DNA from: Actinomycetes bacterium
GTDB taxonomy: Bacteria; Actinomycetota; Actinomycetes; S36-B12; UBA5976
DNA length: 48,534 bases
NCBI GenBank assembly: GCA_021814565.1
Contig: JAKAIC010000004.1
Span: forward strand, 1-48,534
Direction: 5' to 3'
Part shown: in pieces, positions 1 through 9,269 of the stretch
Layout: each line of letters begins with the position of its first letter
Position numbering within the stretch: the first letter of the stretch is position 1
Program-made: the position numbers and the translations under genes
Notes under the pieces: generated by a model
What the model saw: the letters and a program-made list of their open reading frames with translations, nothing else
Database searches by the model: none
Told to the model about the DNA's origin: nothing

Positions 1-1
1 G

Positions 2-637
2 GACTCCGCGCAGATCATCACCAACACCGACGTATTCCCGGGGGCCGTCGTGGTGGAGGCCGGCGTGGGGAGTGGCGGACTCAGCGGCTACCTGCTGCGT
101 GCCATCGGCGACCGGGGAACCCTGCACTCCTTCGAGCGCCGCGCCGACTTCGCTGCTACCGCGGAGCGGAACGTCGTGCAGTTCCTGGGGGAGCGACCGC
201 AGAACTGGCATGTGCATGTGGGGGACCTGCAGGACGTGCTGCCGAAGCTGGACCACCTGCAGGGCGCGGTGGACCGCATCGTGCTCGACATGCTGGCGCC
301 CTGGGAGTGCTTCGACGCCGTGGAGGCGGCGCTGGTGCCCGGTGGCGTGCTCTGCGCCTACATCGCGACCACCACGCAGATGTCCAAGTTCGTGGAGATC
401 CTGCGCTTGCGCAAGGCCTGGACGGAGCCGCGCGCCTGGGAGTCCATGGTGCGCACCTGGCATCTCGAAGGCCTGGCCGTGCGCCCCGATCACCGCATGA
501 TCGGGCACACCGGCTTCCTTGTGACCTCGCGCAGATTGGCCCCCGGGGTGCAGCCCTTCGTCAAGCGCACCAAGCCCGCCAAGGGCGCATACGGCGACGA
601 CTACGTGAGTCCCGACGCCGGCACCACGACCAGCTGA
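2..637 (+). CDS. trmI: tRNA (adenine-58-N1)-methyltransferase, 5' end missing
   Basis: C-terminal part of a class I SAM-dependent methyltransferase whose reading frame is open to the left window edge, so the N-terminal domain and start lie outside. The visible part begins just before motif I ([19 protein letters not shown] binding). A later [13 protein letters not shown] segment is the catalytic/adenine-site motif of the TrmI/Trm61 family. The family methylates N1 of A58 in the T loop of tRNA as a homotetramer in the cytosol. In M. tuberculosis trmI (Rv2118c) lies upstream of the proteasome-ATPase gene mpa, as here. The stop is 34 bp before arc, which has its own promoter-like element. Family assignment is secure; absence of the N-terminus is a window effect. 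Confidence 0.92.
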   Translation, partial: DSAQIITNTDVFPGAVVVEAGVGSGGLSGYLLRAIGDRGTLHSFERRADFAATAERNVVQFLGERPQNWHVHVGDLQDVLPKLDHLQGAVDRIVLDMLAPWECFDAVEAALVPGGVLCAYIATTTQMSKFVEILRLRKAWTEPRAWESMVRTWHLEGLAVRPDHRMIGHTGFLVTSRRLAPGVQPFVKRTKPAKGAYGDDYVSPDAGTTTS

Positions 638-659
638 GTCGGGGCGCGCCCAGCGCCGA

Positions 660-665
660 TATTGT
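660..665 (+). promoter_or_regulatory. -10 element of arc, leaderless
   Basis: TATTGT lies 6 nt before the arc ATG, in the 34-bp gap after trmI. Transcription would start at or next to the start codon and no Shine-Dalgarno sequence is visible. No good -35 is seen. Inference from spacing; the same arrangement recurs before other genes in the window. Confidence 0.5.
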
Positions 666-671
666 TGTTGC

Positions 672-2309
672 ATGACGGATCGCGTGAGCATGCTTGAGGA
701 CCAGGTCTCGCAACTTCGCAGGGATCTGCAGTCCGCCCACTCCGCGAACGATCGCCTGTCCGTGACACTCAAGGAAGCACGCGAGCAGCTCATCCAGATC
801 CGCTCCGAGGTGGAACGACTTTCCATTCCGCCAAGTGGATACGCCACCGTTGTCGCAGCACATGATGCAGCCAACGTCGACATCATGTTCCAGGGCCGCC
901 AGTTCCGTGTCATCGCCATGCCCGGCATCGATGTGCAGCTGCTGCGCCCCGGCCGCCTGGTACGCCTCAATGAATCGCAGGTCATCATTGCGGTGGCGGA
1001 GTGGGAGGAAACCGGCGAAGTCGTGACGGTGCGCGAGGTCATGGAGGATCACGCACGCCTGCTCGTCATCATGCACACAGATGAGGAACGTGTCGTGCGC
1101 GTGGCCGAGCCCATGCTCGGCACCAGGTTCCGTGTCGGCGACAGCGTGCTGCTCGACGGGCGCAGCGGCTTCATCTACGACCGCATCGCCAAGGCCGATG
1201 TCGAGGACCTCATCCTCGAGGAGGTGCCGGACATCAGCTACGAGCAGATCGGTGGCCTGGCCCCCCAGATCGAGGCCATTCGCGACGCCGTGGAGATGCC
1301 CTTCCTGCATCCCGAGCTCTTCATCGAGCACGACCTGGCTGCGCCCAAGGGCATCCTGCTGTACGGCCCGCCCGGATGCGGGAAGACGCTGATTGCCAAA
1401 GCGGTCGCCAATTCGCTGGCCAAGCAAGTGTCGGACCGAACCGGCTCGGCGGGTGGCAAGTCCTACTTCCTCAATGTCAAAGGCCCGGAACTCCTGAACA
1501 AGTACGTGGGTGAGACGGAACGGCACATCCGCACCATCTTCCATCGAGCGCGGGAGAAGGCCAATGACGGCATGCCCGTCATCGTCTTCTTCGACGAGAT
1601 GGATTCGCTGTTCCGCACCCGGGGAACTGGCGTGAGCAGTGACGTCGAGACCACGATCGTTCCCCAGCTCTTGGCGGAGATCGACGGCGTGGAGCGCCTG
1701 TCCAACGTCATCGTCATCGGCGCCTCCAACCGTGAGGACATGATCGATCCCGCCATCCTGCGTCCGGGTCGCCTCGACGTGAAGATCAAGATCGAACGTC
1801 CCGACGCCGCTGCGGCGCGCGACATCATGGCCAAGTACCTCCGCTCAGACCTGCCGCTGCATGAGGACGAGCTGCAACTGCACAGCGGTGATCGCCAGGC
1901 CGCTGTGCGCAGCATGATCGATGCAGCCATTTCGTACATGTATTCACTCGAGGACCACAATCGTTTCCTAGAGGTCACCTACGCCAATGGCGAGAAGGAA
2001 GTTCTCTACTTCAAGGACTTCAACTCCGGGGCCATGCTCGAGAACATCGTGCGCCGTGCCAAGAAGTCCGCCATCAAGGACCTGCTGGCGGGCGCCGGCC
2101 GTGGCCTGCGACAGCAGCACCTCATTGATGCCTGCGCCAGGGAGTTCCGGGAGAACGAGGACCTCCCCAACACCACCAATCCTGACGATTGGGCGCGCAT
2201 CTCAGGCAAGAAGGGTGAGCGCATCGTTTTCATCCGCACACTCATCGATGGCCAATCGGGCTCAGGACGATCCATCGAATCAAATGCGCCGACAGGTCGC
2301 TATCTGTGA
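672..2309 (+). CDS. arc: Proteasome-associated AAA ATPase ARC/Mpa
   Basis: Hexameric AAA unfoldase that recognises pupylated proteins and threads them into the 20S proteasome. The 545 residues show an N-terminal coiled coil (about 5-50, Pup-binding in the family), a tandem OB region (about 55-185), then one AAA module with Walker A GPPGCGKT (232-239), pore loop KYVGE (277-281) and Walker [10 protein letters not shown] (303-311). The protein ends in GRYL, with the penultimate Tyr that family members such as Mpa (QYL ending) use to dock into and open the 20S gate. This is notable because prcB and prcA are not in the operon. The start ATG follows a -10-like TATTGT by 6 nt. The stop overlaps the GTG of dop (GTGA), suggesting translational coupling. 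Confidence 0.96.
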   Translation: MTDRVSMLEDQVSQLRRDLQSAHSANDRLSVTLKEAREQLIQIRSEVERLSIPPSGYATVVAAHDAANVDIMFQGRQFRVIAMPGIDVQLLRPGRLVRLNESQVIIAVAEWEETGEVVTVREVMEDHARLLVIMHTDEERVVRVAEPMLGTRFRVGDSVLLDGRSGFIYDRIAKADVEDLILEEVPDISYEQIGGLAPQIEAIRDAVEMPFLHPELFIEHDLAAPKGILLYGPPGCGKTLIAKAVANSLAKQVSDRTGSAGGKSYFLNVKGPELLNKYVGETERHIRTIFHRAREKANDGMPVIVFFDEMDSLFRTRGTGVSSDVETTIVPQLLAEIDGVERLSNVIVIGASNREDMIDPAILRPGRLDVKIKIERPDAAAARDIMAKYLRSDLPLHEDELQLHSGDRQAAVRSMIDAAISYMYSLEDHNRFLEVTYANGEKEVLYFKDFNSGAMLENIVRRAKKSAIKDLLAGAGRGLRQQHLIDACAREFRENEDLPNTTNPDDWARISGKKGERIVFIRTLIDGQSGSGRSIESNAPTGRYL

Positions 2310-3805
2310 TCTCCTGCCGACGCGTCATGGGCGTCGAAACCGAGTATGGGATCACCCTTCCCGGTTTCGGCGACGCCAACCCGACGACACTCTCCACGCA
2401 TATCGTGCAGGGCTATGCGCGTGCGGCGCTCGACGAATCACTGTGGCGAACGCGCTGGGACTACTACACCGAGATGCCGTTGCGGGATGCTCGCGGCTTC
2501 GACCTCTCCATGGCGGACGCCGACCCCAGCATGCTCACCAATGCCGAGGGTGAGTTTGCGAATATCGTGCTCACCAACGGCGCCCGGCTCTACGTGGATC
2601 ACGCACACCCTGAATACTCAGCCCCCGAAACCCTCTCCCCGCGCGCAGCCAGCCTCTACGACGCGGCGGGGGTGCGCATCATGGAACGTGCTGCAGCCGC
2701 CGTGGGGCTGTTCGCAGGCAAGCATGCGATTCAGCTCTACAAGAACAACACCGACAACAAGGGTGCCTCCTACGGGACGCATGAGAACTTCCTCGTGCAA
2801 AGGGCCGTCCCCTTCGATCGTCTGATCCGCAATCTCACCCCCTTCTTCATCACCCGGCAGATCTACACCGGCAGCGGACGAGTCGGCCTGGGGCAGATCG
2901 GCGATACACCGGGGTTCCAGATCACGCAGCGCGCCGACTATTTCGAGGCCGAGGTGGGCCTTGAGACGACCATGCGGCGTCCCATCATCAACACCCGCGA
3001 TGAACCGCATGCCGACCCCGCACGCTGGCGACGACTGCATGTAATCACCGGGGACGCCAACCTGTCGCAGTTCGCCACCTGGTTGAAGCTGGGCACACTC
3101 GCACTCGTGCTCTCCATGATCGAGGAGGGAGTGGACCTCCCGCAATTCGACATCGAGGACCCCGTCATCGAGATGCGCGCGGTCTCCCACGATGTCAGTC
3201 TGCGACGCGGTATCAGGCTGGTCGGTGGGCGCACCGTCACTGCGCTCGAGGTGCAGCGCGCCTATCTGTCGGCCGCGCTCGCCGCGCAGCCGCAGGAGGC
3301 CGAGACCCGCGAACTGCTGGGGGAGTGGCAGCGGGTCCTCGACGATCTTGCGCTGGATCCGGATCTCTGCGCCGATCGCCTGGACTGGGTGGCGAAGCTG
3401 CAATTGCTCGATGGCTATCGCGAACGCGAGAACCTGGCCTGGGATGCACCACGGCTCCAGCTCATTGACCTCCAGTACTCCGATGTGCGCACGGACAAGG
3501 GCCTGGCCAACCTGCTGACGGCTCGCGGATCCCTGCGACGGTTGTTCAGCGACGAGGAGATCGAGGCGGCCATGGTCCAACCACCGCGCGACACCCGGGC
3601 CTACTTCCGAGGCGAAGTGATCCGGCGTTACCCGCAGCAGATCGCTGCAGCATCCTGGGACTCCGTGGTCTTCGACCTGCCGGGCGCCAGTTCGCTATCC
3701 AGGGTTCCCCTGCTCGATCCGCTGCGAGGAACCGCGGCATTGACGGAGCAATTGCTCGACGATTCGCCAACGGCAGCAGCCTTGCTCGACAATCTCAGTA
3801 GCTGA
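2306..3805 (+). CDS. dop: Pup deamidase/depupylase Dop
   Basis: Carboxylate-amine-ligase-fold enzyme that removes Pup from substrates and, where Pup ends in Gln, deamidates it. The N-terminus VETEYGI contributes the metal/ATP-site glutamates. The [12 protein letters not shown] segment places the catalytic aspartate at residue 98, and the RDARGFDL stretch (about 60-86) is the Dop-specific loop that distinguishes it from Paf[18 protein letters not shown] and NTRDEPHAD are other family signatures. The 499-residue length is normal. GTG at 2306 overlaps the arc stop by 4 bp and gives the usual short N-terminus; ATG at 2327 is an alternative. Since Pup here already ends in Glu, depupylation is the likely main role (inference). 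Confidence 0.95.
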   Translation: MISCRRVMGVETEYGITLPGFGDANPTTLSTHIVQGYARAALDESLWRTRWDYYTEMPLRDARGFDLSMADADPSMLTNAEGEFANIVLTNGARLYVDHAHPEYSAPETLSPRAASLYDAAGVRIMERAAAAVGLFAGKHAIQLYKNNTDNKGASYGTHENFLVQRAVPFDRLIRNLTPFFITRQIYTGSGRVGLGQIGDTPGFQITQRADYFEAEVGLETTMRRPIINTRDEPHADPARWRRLHVITGDANLSQFATWLKLGTLALVLSMIEEGVDLPQFDIEDPVIEMRAVSHDVSLRRGIRLVGGRTVTALEVQRAYLSAALAAQPQEAETRELLGEWQRVLDDLALDPDLCADRLDWVAKLQLLDGYRERENLAWDAPRLQLIDLQYSDVRTDKGLANLLTARGSLRRLFSDEEIEAAMVQPPRDTRAYFRGEVIRRYPQQIAAASWDSVVFDLPGASSLSRVPLLDPLRGTAALTEQLLDDSPTAAALLDNLSS

Positions 3806-3817
3806 AGCGGAGGAACC

Positions 3818-4006
3818 ATGGCAAGCAGGGAACAATCCGAACGTTCGATCGCGCCACAGCAGAGAGATGAACAGGTCGTGGATGTGGCCGCAGCCTCGGT
3901 CATCCGCACCAACGAACTCGACGCGCTGCTCGACGAGATCGATGGCGTGCTGGAGACAAACGCGGAGGAATTCGTCCGCTCCTATGTGCAGAAGGGTGGC
4001 GAGTGA
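3818..4006 (+). CDS. pup: Prokaryotic ubiquitin-like protein Pup
   Basis: Small, mostly disordered protein tag of 62 residues attached through its C-terminal Glu to lysines of target proteins. The C-terminal half ([20 protein letters not shown], then RSYVQKGGE) is the conserved ARC-binding helix and ligation tail. It ends GGE, not GGQ, so no deamidation is needed before ligation. A strong ribosome site (GGAGGAA) sits 4-5 nt before the ATG. The stop overlaps the GTG of pafA by 4 bp. The 20S genes that stand between pup and pafA in most proteasome-bearing actinobacteria are missing, with no remnant sequence between them. Confidence 0.96.
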   Translation: MASREQSERSIAPQQRDEQVVDVAAASVIRTNELDALLDEIDGVLETNAEEFVRSYVQKGGE

Positions 4007-5415
4007 CGCAGATGGAGGGGCTGCCCACGACGCCCATCCGTGGCGCCCTGAAGCGCCGCATCTTCGGCATCGAGACTGAGTTCGGGCTGACCTGCGTCGC
4101 CTCCGACGGAACGCGCAAACTCACGCCCGATGATGCCGCTCGTTACCTCTTCCGGGATGTGGTCTCCAAGGCACGTTCCAGCAACGTCTTCCTCACCAAC
4201 GGCTCGCGCCTCTACCTCGATGTCGGTTCGCATCCCGAATACGCCACCTGCGAGTGCGACGACATCCTGCAACTGATCGCCCATGAGCGAGCCGGCGACG
4301 CCATCCTGCATCAGATGGCAGTCGACGCCGAGACCTCGATGCGCGCGGAAGGAATCGACGGCTCGCTTTTCCTGTTCAAGAACAACACCGATTCCGCGGG
4401 CAATTCGTACGGATGCCACGAGAACTACCTGATCGCCCGCACCGGCGAGTTTGCTGAGATGGCACGCTATCTGGTGCCGTTCCTCATCACCCGGCAACTC
4501 ATCGTGGGCGCGGGCAAGGTGGTGCAGACCCCCAGCGGATCGCACTTCGCAATCAGCCAGCGAGCTGATCACATGTGGGATGGCGTGTCCTCCGCCACCA
4601 CGCGTTCGCGACCCATCATCAACACGCGCGACGAGCCGCATGCCGATGCCGAGATGTACCGGCGACTGCATGTCATCGTCGGTGATTCCTCCATGTCGCA
4701 GACCACGGCGCTGCTCAAGGTCGCCAGCACCGACGCCCTGCTCCGACTGCTCGAGGATCGCCGTGCGCTTCGCGACTTCACCCTGGAGAACCCAGTGCGC
4801 GCGATCCGTGAGATCGCCCTCGACCCCACTGGTCGGACGCCCGTACGTCTGGCCAACGGCCAGTCGGCCACAGCCCTCGAGATCCAGTGGACCTATTACA
4901 CCGCCGTTGCCGCCCATGCCGAGGAGACAGGCACCGACACGGGAGCCACCGCACGTGCACTTGATCTCTGGCGTCGCACGCTGGTCGCCATCGAGGGCCA
5001 TCGCCTGGAGCAGGTTGCCAGCGAGATTGACTGGATCATCAAGCGCTCAGTGCTGGACCGCGCGGCGGCACGCAACGGGCTGGACCTCAGCAGTCCCCGG
5101 CTGGCGCAGCTCGACCTCGCCTACCACGACATCAACCCGACGCGCGGCCTCTTCCGGGTTATGGAAGCCCGCGGTCTGGTTGCCACCGTCGTGGAGGAGA
5201 GTGCAGTGCAGGAGGCGCGCACCATTCCGCCGCAGACCACCCGCGCCAAACTGCGGGGCGATTTCATCGCCGCTGCCATGCGCACGCACACCGAGCACAC
5301 CGTCGACTGGACGCAACTCAAGATCGCCGATCACGGCAATCGTTCGGTGCTGTTGAAGGATCCCTTCGCGGCCGTGGACGCCCGTGTGGACAGGCTGATC
5401 GCGAGCCTGGAGTAG
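4003..5415 (+). CDS. pafA: Pup--protein ligase PafA
   Basis: ATP-dependent ligase that phosphorylates the C-terminal Glu of Pup and couples it to substrate lysines. The 470 residues carry the [10 protein letters not shown] metal/ATP-binding motif (21-30), [14 protein letters not shown] with catalytic Asp73, [17 protein letters not shown] and the NTRDEPHAD signature shared with Dop. It lacks the Dop-specific loop. GTG at 4003 overlaps the pup stop (GTGA), which supports this start and strict co-translation of tag and ligase. A downstream in-frame ATG at 4012 is possible but less favoured. The gene ends the Pup block; a separate promoter element follows 12 bp after the stop. Confidence 0.96.
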   Translation: MTQMEGLPTTPIRGALKRRIFGIETEFGLTCVASDGTRKLTPDDAARYLFRDVVSKARSSNVFLTNGSRLYLDVGSHPEYATCECDDILQLIAHERAGDAILHQMAVDAETSMRAEGIDGSLFLFKNNTDSAGNSYGCHENYLIARTGEFAEMARYLVPFLITRQLIVGAGKVVQTPSGSHFAISQRADHMWDGVSSATTRSRPIINTRDEPHADAEMYRRLHVIVGDSSMSQTTALLKVASTDALLRLLEDRRALRDFTLENPVRAIREIALDPTGRTPVRLANGQSATALEIQWTYYTAVAAHAEETGTDTGATARALDLWRRTLVAIEGHRLEQVASEIDWIIKRSVLDRAAARNGLDLSSPRLAQLDLAYHDINPTRGLFRVMEARGLVATVVEESAVQEARTIPPQTTRAKLRGDFIAAAMRTHTEHTVDWTQLKIADHGNRSVLLKDPFAAVDARVDRLIASLE

Positions 5416-5427
5416 GCGCGCGTTCGC

Positions 5428-5433
5428 TAGGCT
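5428..5433 (+). promoter_or_regulatory. -10 element before FKBP lipoprotein gene, leaderless
   Basis: TAGGCT lies 7 nt before the ATG at 5441, in a 25-bp gap after pafA. Spacing predicts a leaderless mRNA for the FKBP-pafBC unit. No clear -35 and no Shine-Dalgarno sequence are seen. Confidence 0.5.
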
Positions 5434-5440
5434 TCGCAGC

Positions 5441-5983
5441 ATGCGTATCAAGCCCCTGGTCGTGCTCGGCGTGCTCGCCGTGGCTCTCTCCGCCTGCACC
5501 AGTTCGCCTCAGCCCACGGCCTCGCCCAGCGATCTCAAGCCGTCCGTCACGGCCTCGCCCAGCGCCAGCGCCTCCATCGGTGACGCGTCCGCCTACACGG
5601 TGACGGGCGCCTGGGGCAAGAAGCCCGTGGTGGCGATCGCGGCCGGCGCCGGCAACGTCTCGAACCTCATCGTGAAGGACATCATCCCGGGCACGGGAGC
5701 GGCGGTGCAGGCCACCGACAACGTCACCGTCAACTACGTTGGTATTGGCGCGTTGTCGCGTAAGCAGTTTGACGCCTCCTGGGACTCCGGCAGTACCGCC
5801 AGTTTCCCGCTCAGCGGTGTCATCCTGGGCTGGCAGCAGGGGCTGATCGGCATGAAGGTCGGTGGCCGTCGACTGCTGGTCATCCCCGGCGATCTTGCCT
5901 ACGGTGCGACTCCGCCGGCTGGTTCCGGCATCAAGGCCAACGAATCACTCATCTTCGTCGTCGACCTCGTCTCCATCCCCTGA
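5441..5983 (+). CDS. FKBP-type peptidyl-prolyl isomerase, lipoprotein
   Basis: Predicted secreted prolyl isomerase of 180 residues. Residues 1-18 form a lipoprotein signal peptide ending in lipobox LSAC with Cys19 as the lipidated residue. A Ser/Thr/Pro/Ala-rich linker follows (about 20-50), then an FKBP_C domain (about 70-180) with NYVG, FDASWDSG, GVILGWQQGLIGMKVGGRR and the LAYG motif that line the FKBP pocket. It would act outside the membrane on proline peptide bonds. The next gene encodes a cytosolic paralogue with the same motifs, so the pair looks like a local duplication split by compartment. No proteolytic role is evident from sequence. Confidence 0.9.
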   Translation: MRIKPLVVLGVLAVALSACTSSPQPTASPSDLKPSVTASPSASASIGDASAYTVTGAWGKKPVVAIAAGAGNVSNLIVKDIIPGTGAAVQATDNVTVNYVGIGALSRKQFDASWDSGSTASFPLSGVILGWQQGLIGMKVGGRRLLVIPGDLAYGATPPAGSGIKANESLIFVVDLVSIP

Positions 5984-6009
5984 CCCCAGAGCCACAAGGT
6001 AGGTGCACC

Positions 6010-6366
6010 ATGTCCAAGCCAGACATCGAGTTCATCGAGGGGCCAGCGCCTGTCGAACTCCAGGTCACCGACCTCATAGTGGGTGACGGCACGGAGGTGG
6101 CGGCGGGCGGCACAGTGCTCGTGCACTACGTCGGCGTCGACTTCGAGACCGGCGAGCAGTTCGACGCTTCCTGGGATCGTGGCGAGCCCATTCGCTTCCC
6201 CCTGCGGGGGCTGATCCGGGCCTGGCAGGAGGGCATCCCGGGCATGAAGGTGGGCGGTCGCCGACAACTCGTGTGTCCGCCGGAGACGGCATACGGCCCG
6301 GCAGGCGGCGGTCATCGGCTCTCCGGCCGCACCCTGGTCTTCGTGATCGACCTGCTCGAGGCCTAG
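6010..6366 (+). CDS. FKBP-type peptidyl-prolyl isomerase, cytosolic
   Basis: Single-domain FKBP of 118 residues without signal peptide. Visible motifs are VHYVGVDFETGEQFDASWD, GLIRAWQEGIPGMKVGGRR and ETAYGP, matching the catalytic pocket of FKBP12-like prolyl isomerases. It is a close paralogue of the preceding lipoprotein. An AAGGTAGG ribosome-site-like run lies before the ATG. Its stop TAG is immediately followed by the ATG of pafB with no gap, so it is probably co-translated with the pafBC regulators. Actinobacteria commonly carry such an FKBP beside pafA or pafBC; a functional tie to pupylation is not shown by the sequence. Confidence 0.92.
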   Translation: MSKPDIEFIEGPAPVELQVTDLIVGDGTEVAAGGTVLVHYVGVDFETGEQFDASWDRGEPIRFPLRGLIRAWQEGIPGMKVGGRRQLVCPPETAYGPAGGGHRLSGRTLVFVIDLLEA

Positions 6367-7332
6367 ATGGCGAGCGGCGCGGCACGCCGGACTGAGCGTC
6401 TCATGTGTCTTGTGTTCCTGCTCAAGGCACGTGGGCGCCGGGGGATCACTCGCGCAGAACTGCGTCGCGCCATTGACGACTACGCCCACTGTGCCAGCGA
6501 CGACGCCTTTGAGCGCATGCTGGAACGCGACAAGCGCGATCTGCGCGACGCGGGCATCGACATCGAGGTCGTACAGCGCGACGCCTGGCATGAGGACGAA
6601 CATGCGTACGTGCTGGGGCCCGACTCGCTGATGACGCTTGCTCCGCTCAATGCCGAGGAATTGCGGGTCCTGGCACTCGCCGCCCAGGCCTGGGAGAGGG
6701 GTAGCTGGCGAGCTCTGGCGCTGGGTGCGCTGCACAAGCTCGAGGTCTTCGGTGACGACCTGGCAGTGGCCTCGATGCCTCGCTTCACGGTCAACGCCGA
6801 TGCCCACCTCGACGCCCTGCGCAACGCCGTCCGCGCGCGGCAGCTGGTGCGCTTTGACTACCGCCGCCCCGGCGACAGCCAGCCAGCGGCCCGGCGCGTC
6901 GAGCCCTGGGGGCTGCTGTCCCGGCAGGGTGGCTGGTACTGCATCGGGTGGGACCGTGACCGCCAGGCGGTGCGCGTCTTCCGCACCAGCCGCATCACCA
7001 GCCAGGTGCAACCGGATGGGCTCGCGCAGCAACCGCCGGCTGCCGACTGGCCCGCCCTCATGGACACGCAGGCCGCGGATGCTCGCACCACCACGGCCAC
7101 GCTGCTCATCGAGACCGAGCATGGATGGCTGTGGCGTGCCCGCGGCCGCCAACTCGGGCAGCAGCGCACGGTCGGTAATCGCCGTTATGACCTCTACCAA
7201 GTCGAGGTGTCCGATCGATCCTCTGAGATCGGTGGGCTGGCGACTGCGGCACCGGCGGTGCTGGTGCAGGCGCCTGACGACCTCCGGGAACGGGTGCTGC
7301 AGCATCTGGGGGAGGAGCGGACGCATGGCTGA
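6367..7332 (+). CDS. pafB: WYL-domain transcriptional activator PafB
   Basis: Half of the PafB-PafC heterodimer, which in mycobacteria activates the main LexA-independent DNA damage response and senses DNA damage through WYL domains that bind nucleic acid. The 321 residues start with a winged-helix segment (about 1-65), followed by a WYL domain (about 150-225) containing GGWYCIGWDRDRQAVRVFRTSRI, and a WCX-type C-terminal extension. It abuts the FKBP stop and overlaps pafC by 8 bp (6367-7332 against start 7325), consistent with stoichiometric production. The pair was named for its place next to pafA, though its targets are mainly repair genes. Confidence 0.93.
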   Translation: MASGAARRTERLMCLVFLLKARGRRGITRAELRRAIDDYAHCASDDAFERMLERDKRDLRDAGIDIEVVQRDAWHEDEHAYVLGPDSLMTLAPLNAEELRVLALAAQAWERGSWRALALGALHKLEVFGDDLAVASMPRFTVNADAHLDALRNAVRARQLVRFDYRRPGDSQPAARRVEPWGLLSRQGGWYCIGWDRDRQAVRVFRTSRITSQVQPDGLAQQPPAADWPALMDTQAADARTTTATLLIETEHGWLWRARGRQLGQQRTVGNRRYDLYQVEVSDRSSEIGGLATAAPAVLVQAPDDLRERVLQHLGEERTHG

Positions 7333-8245
7333 GGCCTCTAACGCGCGACTCACCCGCCTGCTCACGCTGGTGCCCTGGCTGGCGCAGCATTCGGGTATCT
7401 CCAAGCAGGAGGCGGCCGCGCATTTCGGCATGACCGTCGCGGCCCTGGAGGCCGATCTCGAGCTCATCACGGTGACGGGGCCGGGCCTCTTCGGCGGCGA
7501 CCTCGTGGACATCACCTTCGAGGACGAGACGGTGACCGTCTACGACGCGCAGGGGCTGGTCGAACCGCTCCGCCTCACCGCTGAGGAGTCCAGTGCCCTG
7601 CTGCTGGGCCTGCACGCGCTGCAGCAACTCCCGGACGTGGATGCAGCGGTGGTCGCGGGACTCATCGAGAAACTGGGCGAGCGGAATGATGCTGCGCTGG
7701 AGGTGCAGGTGAGTTCGGGTCCCTACGTCACGCGCATCTCAGAGGCCATTGCCACGGGACAGGACATCCGCATCCATTACCTGCACCCGGTACGTGACGA
7801 CCACTCGGACCGGGTGGTGACGCCGGTCAACCTCATCACACGCGACGGCGTGGACTACCTGCTGGGCTGGTGCCATCTGGTGCAGGCCTACCGCACTTTC
7901 CGGCTCGATCGCGTGCAGGGCTGTGAGATGGTGGGCCCCGCAGCAGCCGCTGCCAATCCGCCCGGCGAACTGGACCGGCCGAGCAACCAGGCCACCGTGG
8001 TCCTGCCCGCTGCGCTGGAGTACCTACTGGAATCGGTGCCGGCACGGATAGATCAGCGGGGCAGCGAGCTGGTGGCGAGCATCGACTTCGGCGACGACGC
8101 CTGGCTGGTGGGCTGGCTGGTGGCCTGCGGCACCCAGGTGCGCTGCCTCACCCCCGAGCGCATCGCGCACTCGGTGGCGCAGAAACGGGCGGATTCACGC
8201 GCCGCGTACGCGGCGCTGGCGCTTGCGCAGGGCGCAGGGCATTAG
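7325..8245 (+). CDS. pafC: WYL-domain transcriptional activator PafC
   Basis: Second subunit of the PafBC activator, 306 residues. The helix-turn-helix is LAQHSGISKQEAAAHFGMTVAAL near the N-terminus. The WYL core is IRIHYLHPVRDDHSDRVVTPVNL followed by DYLLGWCHLVQAYRTFRLDRV, and a C-terminal WCX region follows. The frame is open far upstream into pafB, but ATG 7325 is chosen because it gives the normal N-terminus (MAEASNARLTRLLTLVPWL) and overlaps the pafB stop by only 8 bp. The stop region (TTAGCCTGT) contains a TAGCCT that could serve as the -10 of the tatAC unit. Confidence 0.93.
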   Translation: MAEASNARLTRLLTLVPWLAQHSGISKQEAAAHFGMTVAALEADLELITVTGPGLFGGDLVDITFEDETVTVYDAQGLVEPLRLTAEESSALLLGLHALQQLPDVDAAVVAGLIEKLGERNDAALEVQVSSGPYVTRISEAIATGQDIRIHYLHPVRDDHSDRVVTPVNLITRDGVDYLLGWCHLVQAYRTFRLDRVQGCEMVGPAAAAANPPGELDRPSNQATVVLPAALEYLLESVPARIDQRGSELVASIDFGDDAWLVGWLVACGTQVRCLTPERIAHSVAQKRADSRAAYAALALAQGAGH

Positions 8246-8272
8246 CCTGTATTCGTCAAGGGAGGACACGGC

Positions 8273-8455
8273 ATGTTCGACGGTATCCGCGCACCTGAGG
8301 TGCTCATCCTGCTGCTGCTTCTGGTGGTCCTCTTCGGTGGTAAACGCCTTCCGGAGGCGGCCCGCGGTCTGGGCCGTTCACTGCGCATCTTCAAGGCGGA
8401 GCTCAAGTCCGATGAGCAGGACAAGACCAAAACCGAAGACGGCGACGTCAAGTAG
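8273..8455 (+). CDS. tatA: Sec-independent translocase subunit TatA
   Basis: Short pore-forming subunit of the twin-arginine export system, 60 residues. It has one transmembrane helix (about 8-22, [13 protein letters not shown]), the conserved hinge, then an amphipathic helix ([21 protein letters not shown]) and an acidic/basic tail. A strong GGGAGG ribosome site precedes the ATG. tatC begins 3 nt after the stop. The order pafBC-tatA-tatC-helY is the same as in M. tuberculosis. No tatB is seen here; many actinobacteria place it elsewhere. Confidence 0.95.
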   Translation: MFDGIRAPEVLILLLLLVVLFGGKRLPEAARGLGRSLRIFKAELKSDEQDKTKTEDGDVK

Positions 8456-8458
8456 CAC

Positions 8459-9268
8459 ATGAGCCGCAAGGGCCCCAACGACGGTGCGATGCCGCTCGTT
8501 GAGCATCTCCGTGAGTTGCGCACGCGCATCGTCAGGAGTGGCATCGCCATCGCGCTGGGCATGACCGTCGCCTGGTTCGAGTACCCGGCGCTCTTCTCCT
8601 GGTTACGACGTCCTTTTGACCAGGTGGTGCGCACCCAGCACCACCAGGAGATCCTGCTGGCACTCAATGGTGTCGCCGATCCCTTCACCCTGCAGATCCA
8701 GGTCTCAGCGGTCGGTGGCGTCATCCTCTCCATGCCCATCTGGCTGTACCAGCTCTGGCGCTTCATCACGCCCGGCCTGCACTCGCATGAACGCCGCTGG
8801 GCACTGGGCTTCGTGGCCGTAGCCGTGCCGCTGTTCGCCGCAGGTGCCCTGCTCGCCTACACGCTGATGCCGGCCGGCTTGCAGGTGCTGTTCGGCTTCA
8901 CCCCCAATGGCGTGCAGAACATCATCTCCGTCGACCGCTACATCTCCTTCTTCTTCCAGATGCTGCTCGTATTCGGCGTGGGCTTCCTGGCGCCGCTGGT
9001 GCTGGTGGTGCTCAACCTGGCCAACCTGTTGCGCGGCCGCACCATGCTGCGCTGGTGGCGAGGCATCATCATGGGCACCATGGTCTTCGGTGCCGTGGCC
9101 ACACCCACCGGTGATCCCGTGAACATGATGCTGCTGGCCACGCCCATCATGCTGTTGCTCTTTCTCGCCATCGGCATTGCCCTGCTGAACGATCGCCGAC
9201 GCCGCCGCCACGGTGCACTCGTCGACTTCGAACAGTGGGCCGACGACGAAGCCTCACCCCTGAACTGA
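8459..9268 (+). CDS. tatC: Sec-independent translocase subunit TatC
   Basis: Receptor subunit of the twin-arginine translocase that binds RR signal peptides of folded proteins. The 269 residues contain the N-terminal PLVEHLRELRTRI signature (signal-peptide-binding cytosolic face), six predicted membrane spans, and the NGVxDPFTL and FITPGLHSHERRWAL segments of the family. It starts 3 nt after tatA, and the following kinase-like gene starts 1 nt after its stop, so the three are probably one transcript. Confidence 0.95.
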   Translation: MSRKGPNDGAMPLVEHLRELRTRIVRSGIAIALGMTVAWFEYPALFSWLRRPFDQVVRTQHHQEILLALNGVADPFTLQIQVSAVGGVILSMPIWLYQLWRFITPGLHSHERRWALGFVAVAVPLFAAGALLAYTLMPAGLQVLFGFTPNGVQNIISVDRYISFFFQMLLVFGVGFLAPLVLVVLNLANLLRGRTMLRWWRGIIMGTMVFGAVATPTGDPVNMMLLATPIMLLLFLAIGIALLNDRRRRRHGALVDFEQWADDEASPLN

Positions 9269-9269
9269 C

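Noticed and set aside
561-1544. Long minus-strand open frame opposite arc
   Set aside because: It is a codon-bias shadow of arc: its sequence is His/Asp/Leu-rich without any domain, and arc has every AAA motif in the other frame.
6638-7324. Upstream extension of the pafC frame
   Set aside because: The extension is Arg/Ser/Cys-rich out-of-frame reading of pafB; ATG 7325 gives the family N-terminus.
5899-7515. 538-codon minus-strand open frame opposite the FKBP and pafB genes
   Set aside because: High-GC genes often leave long open antisense frames; it spans three real genes and shows no recognisable motif.
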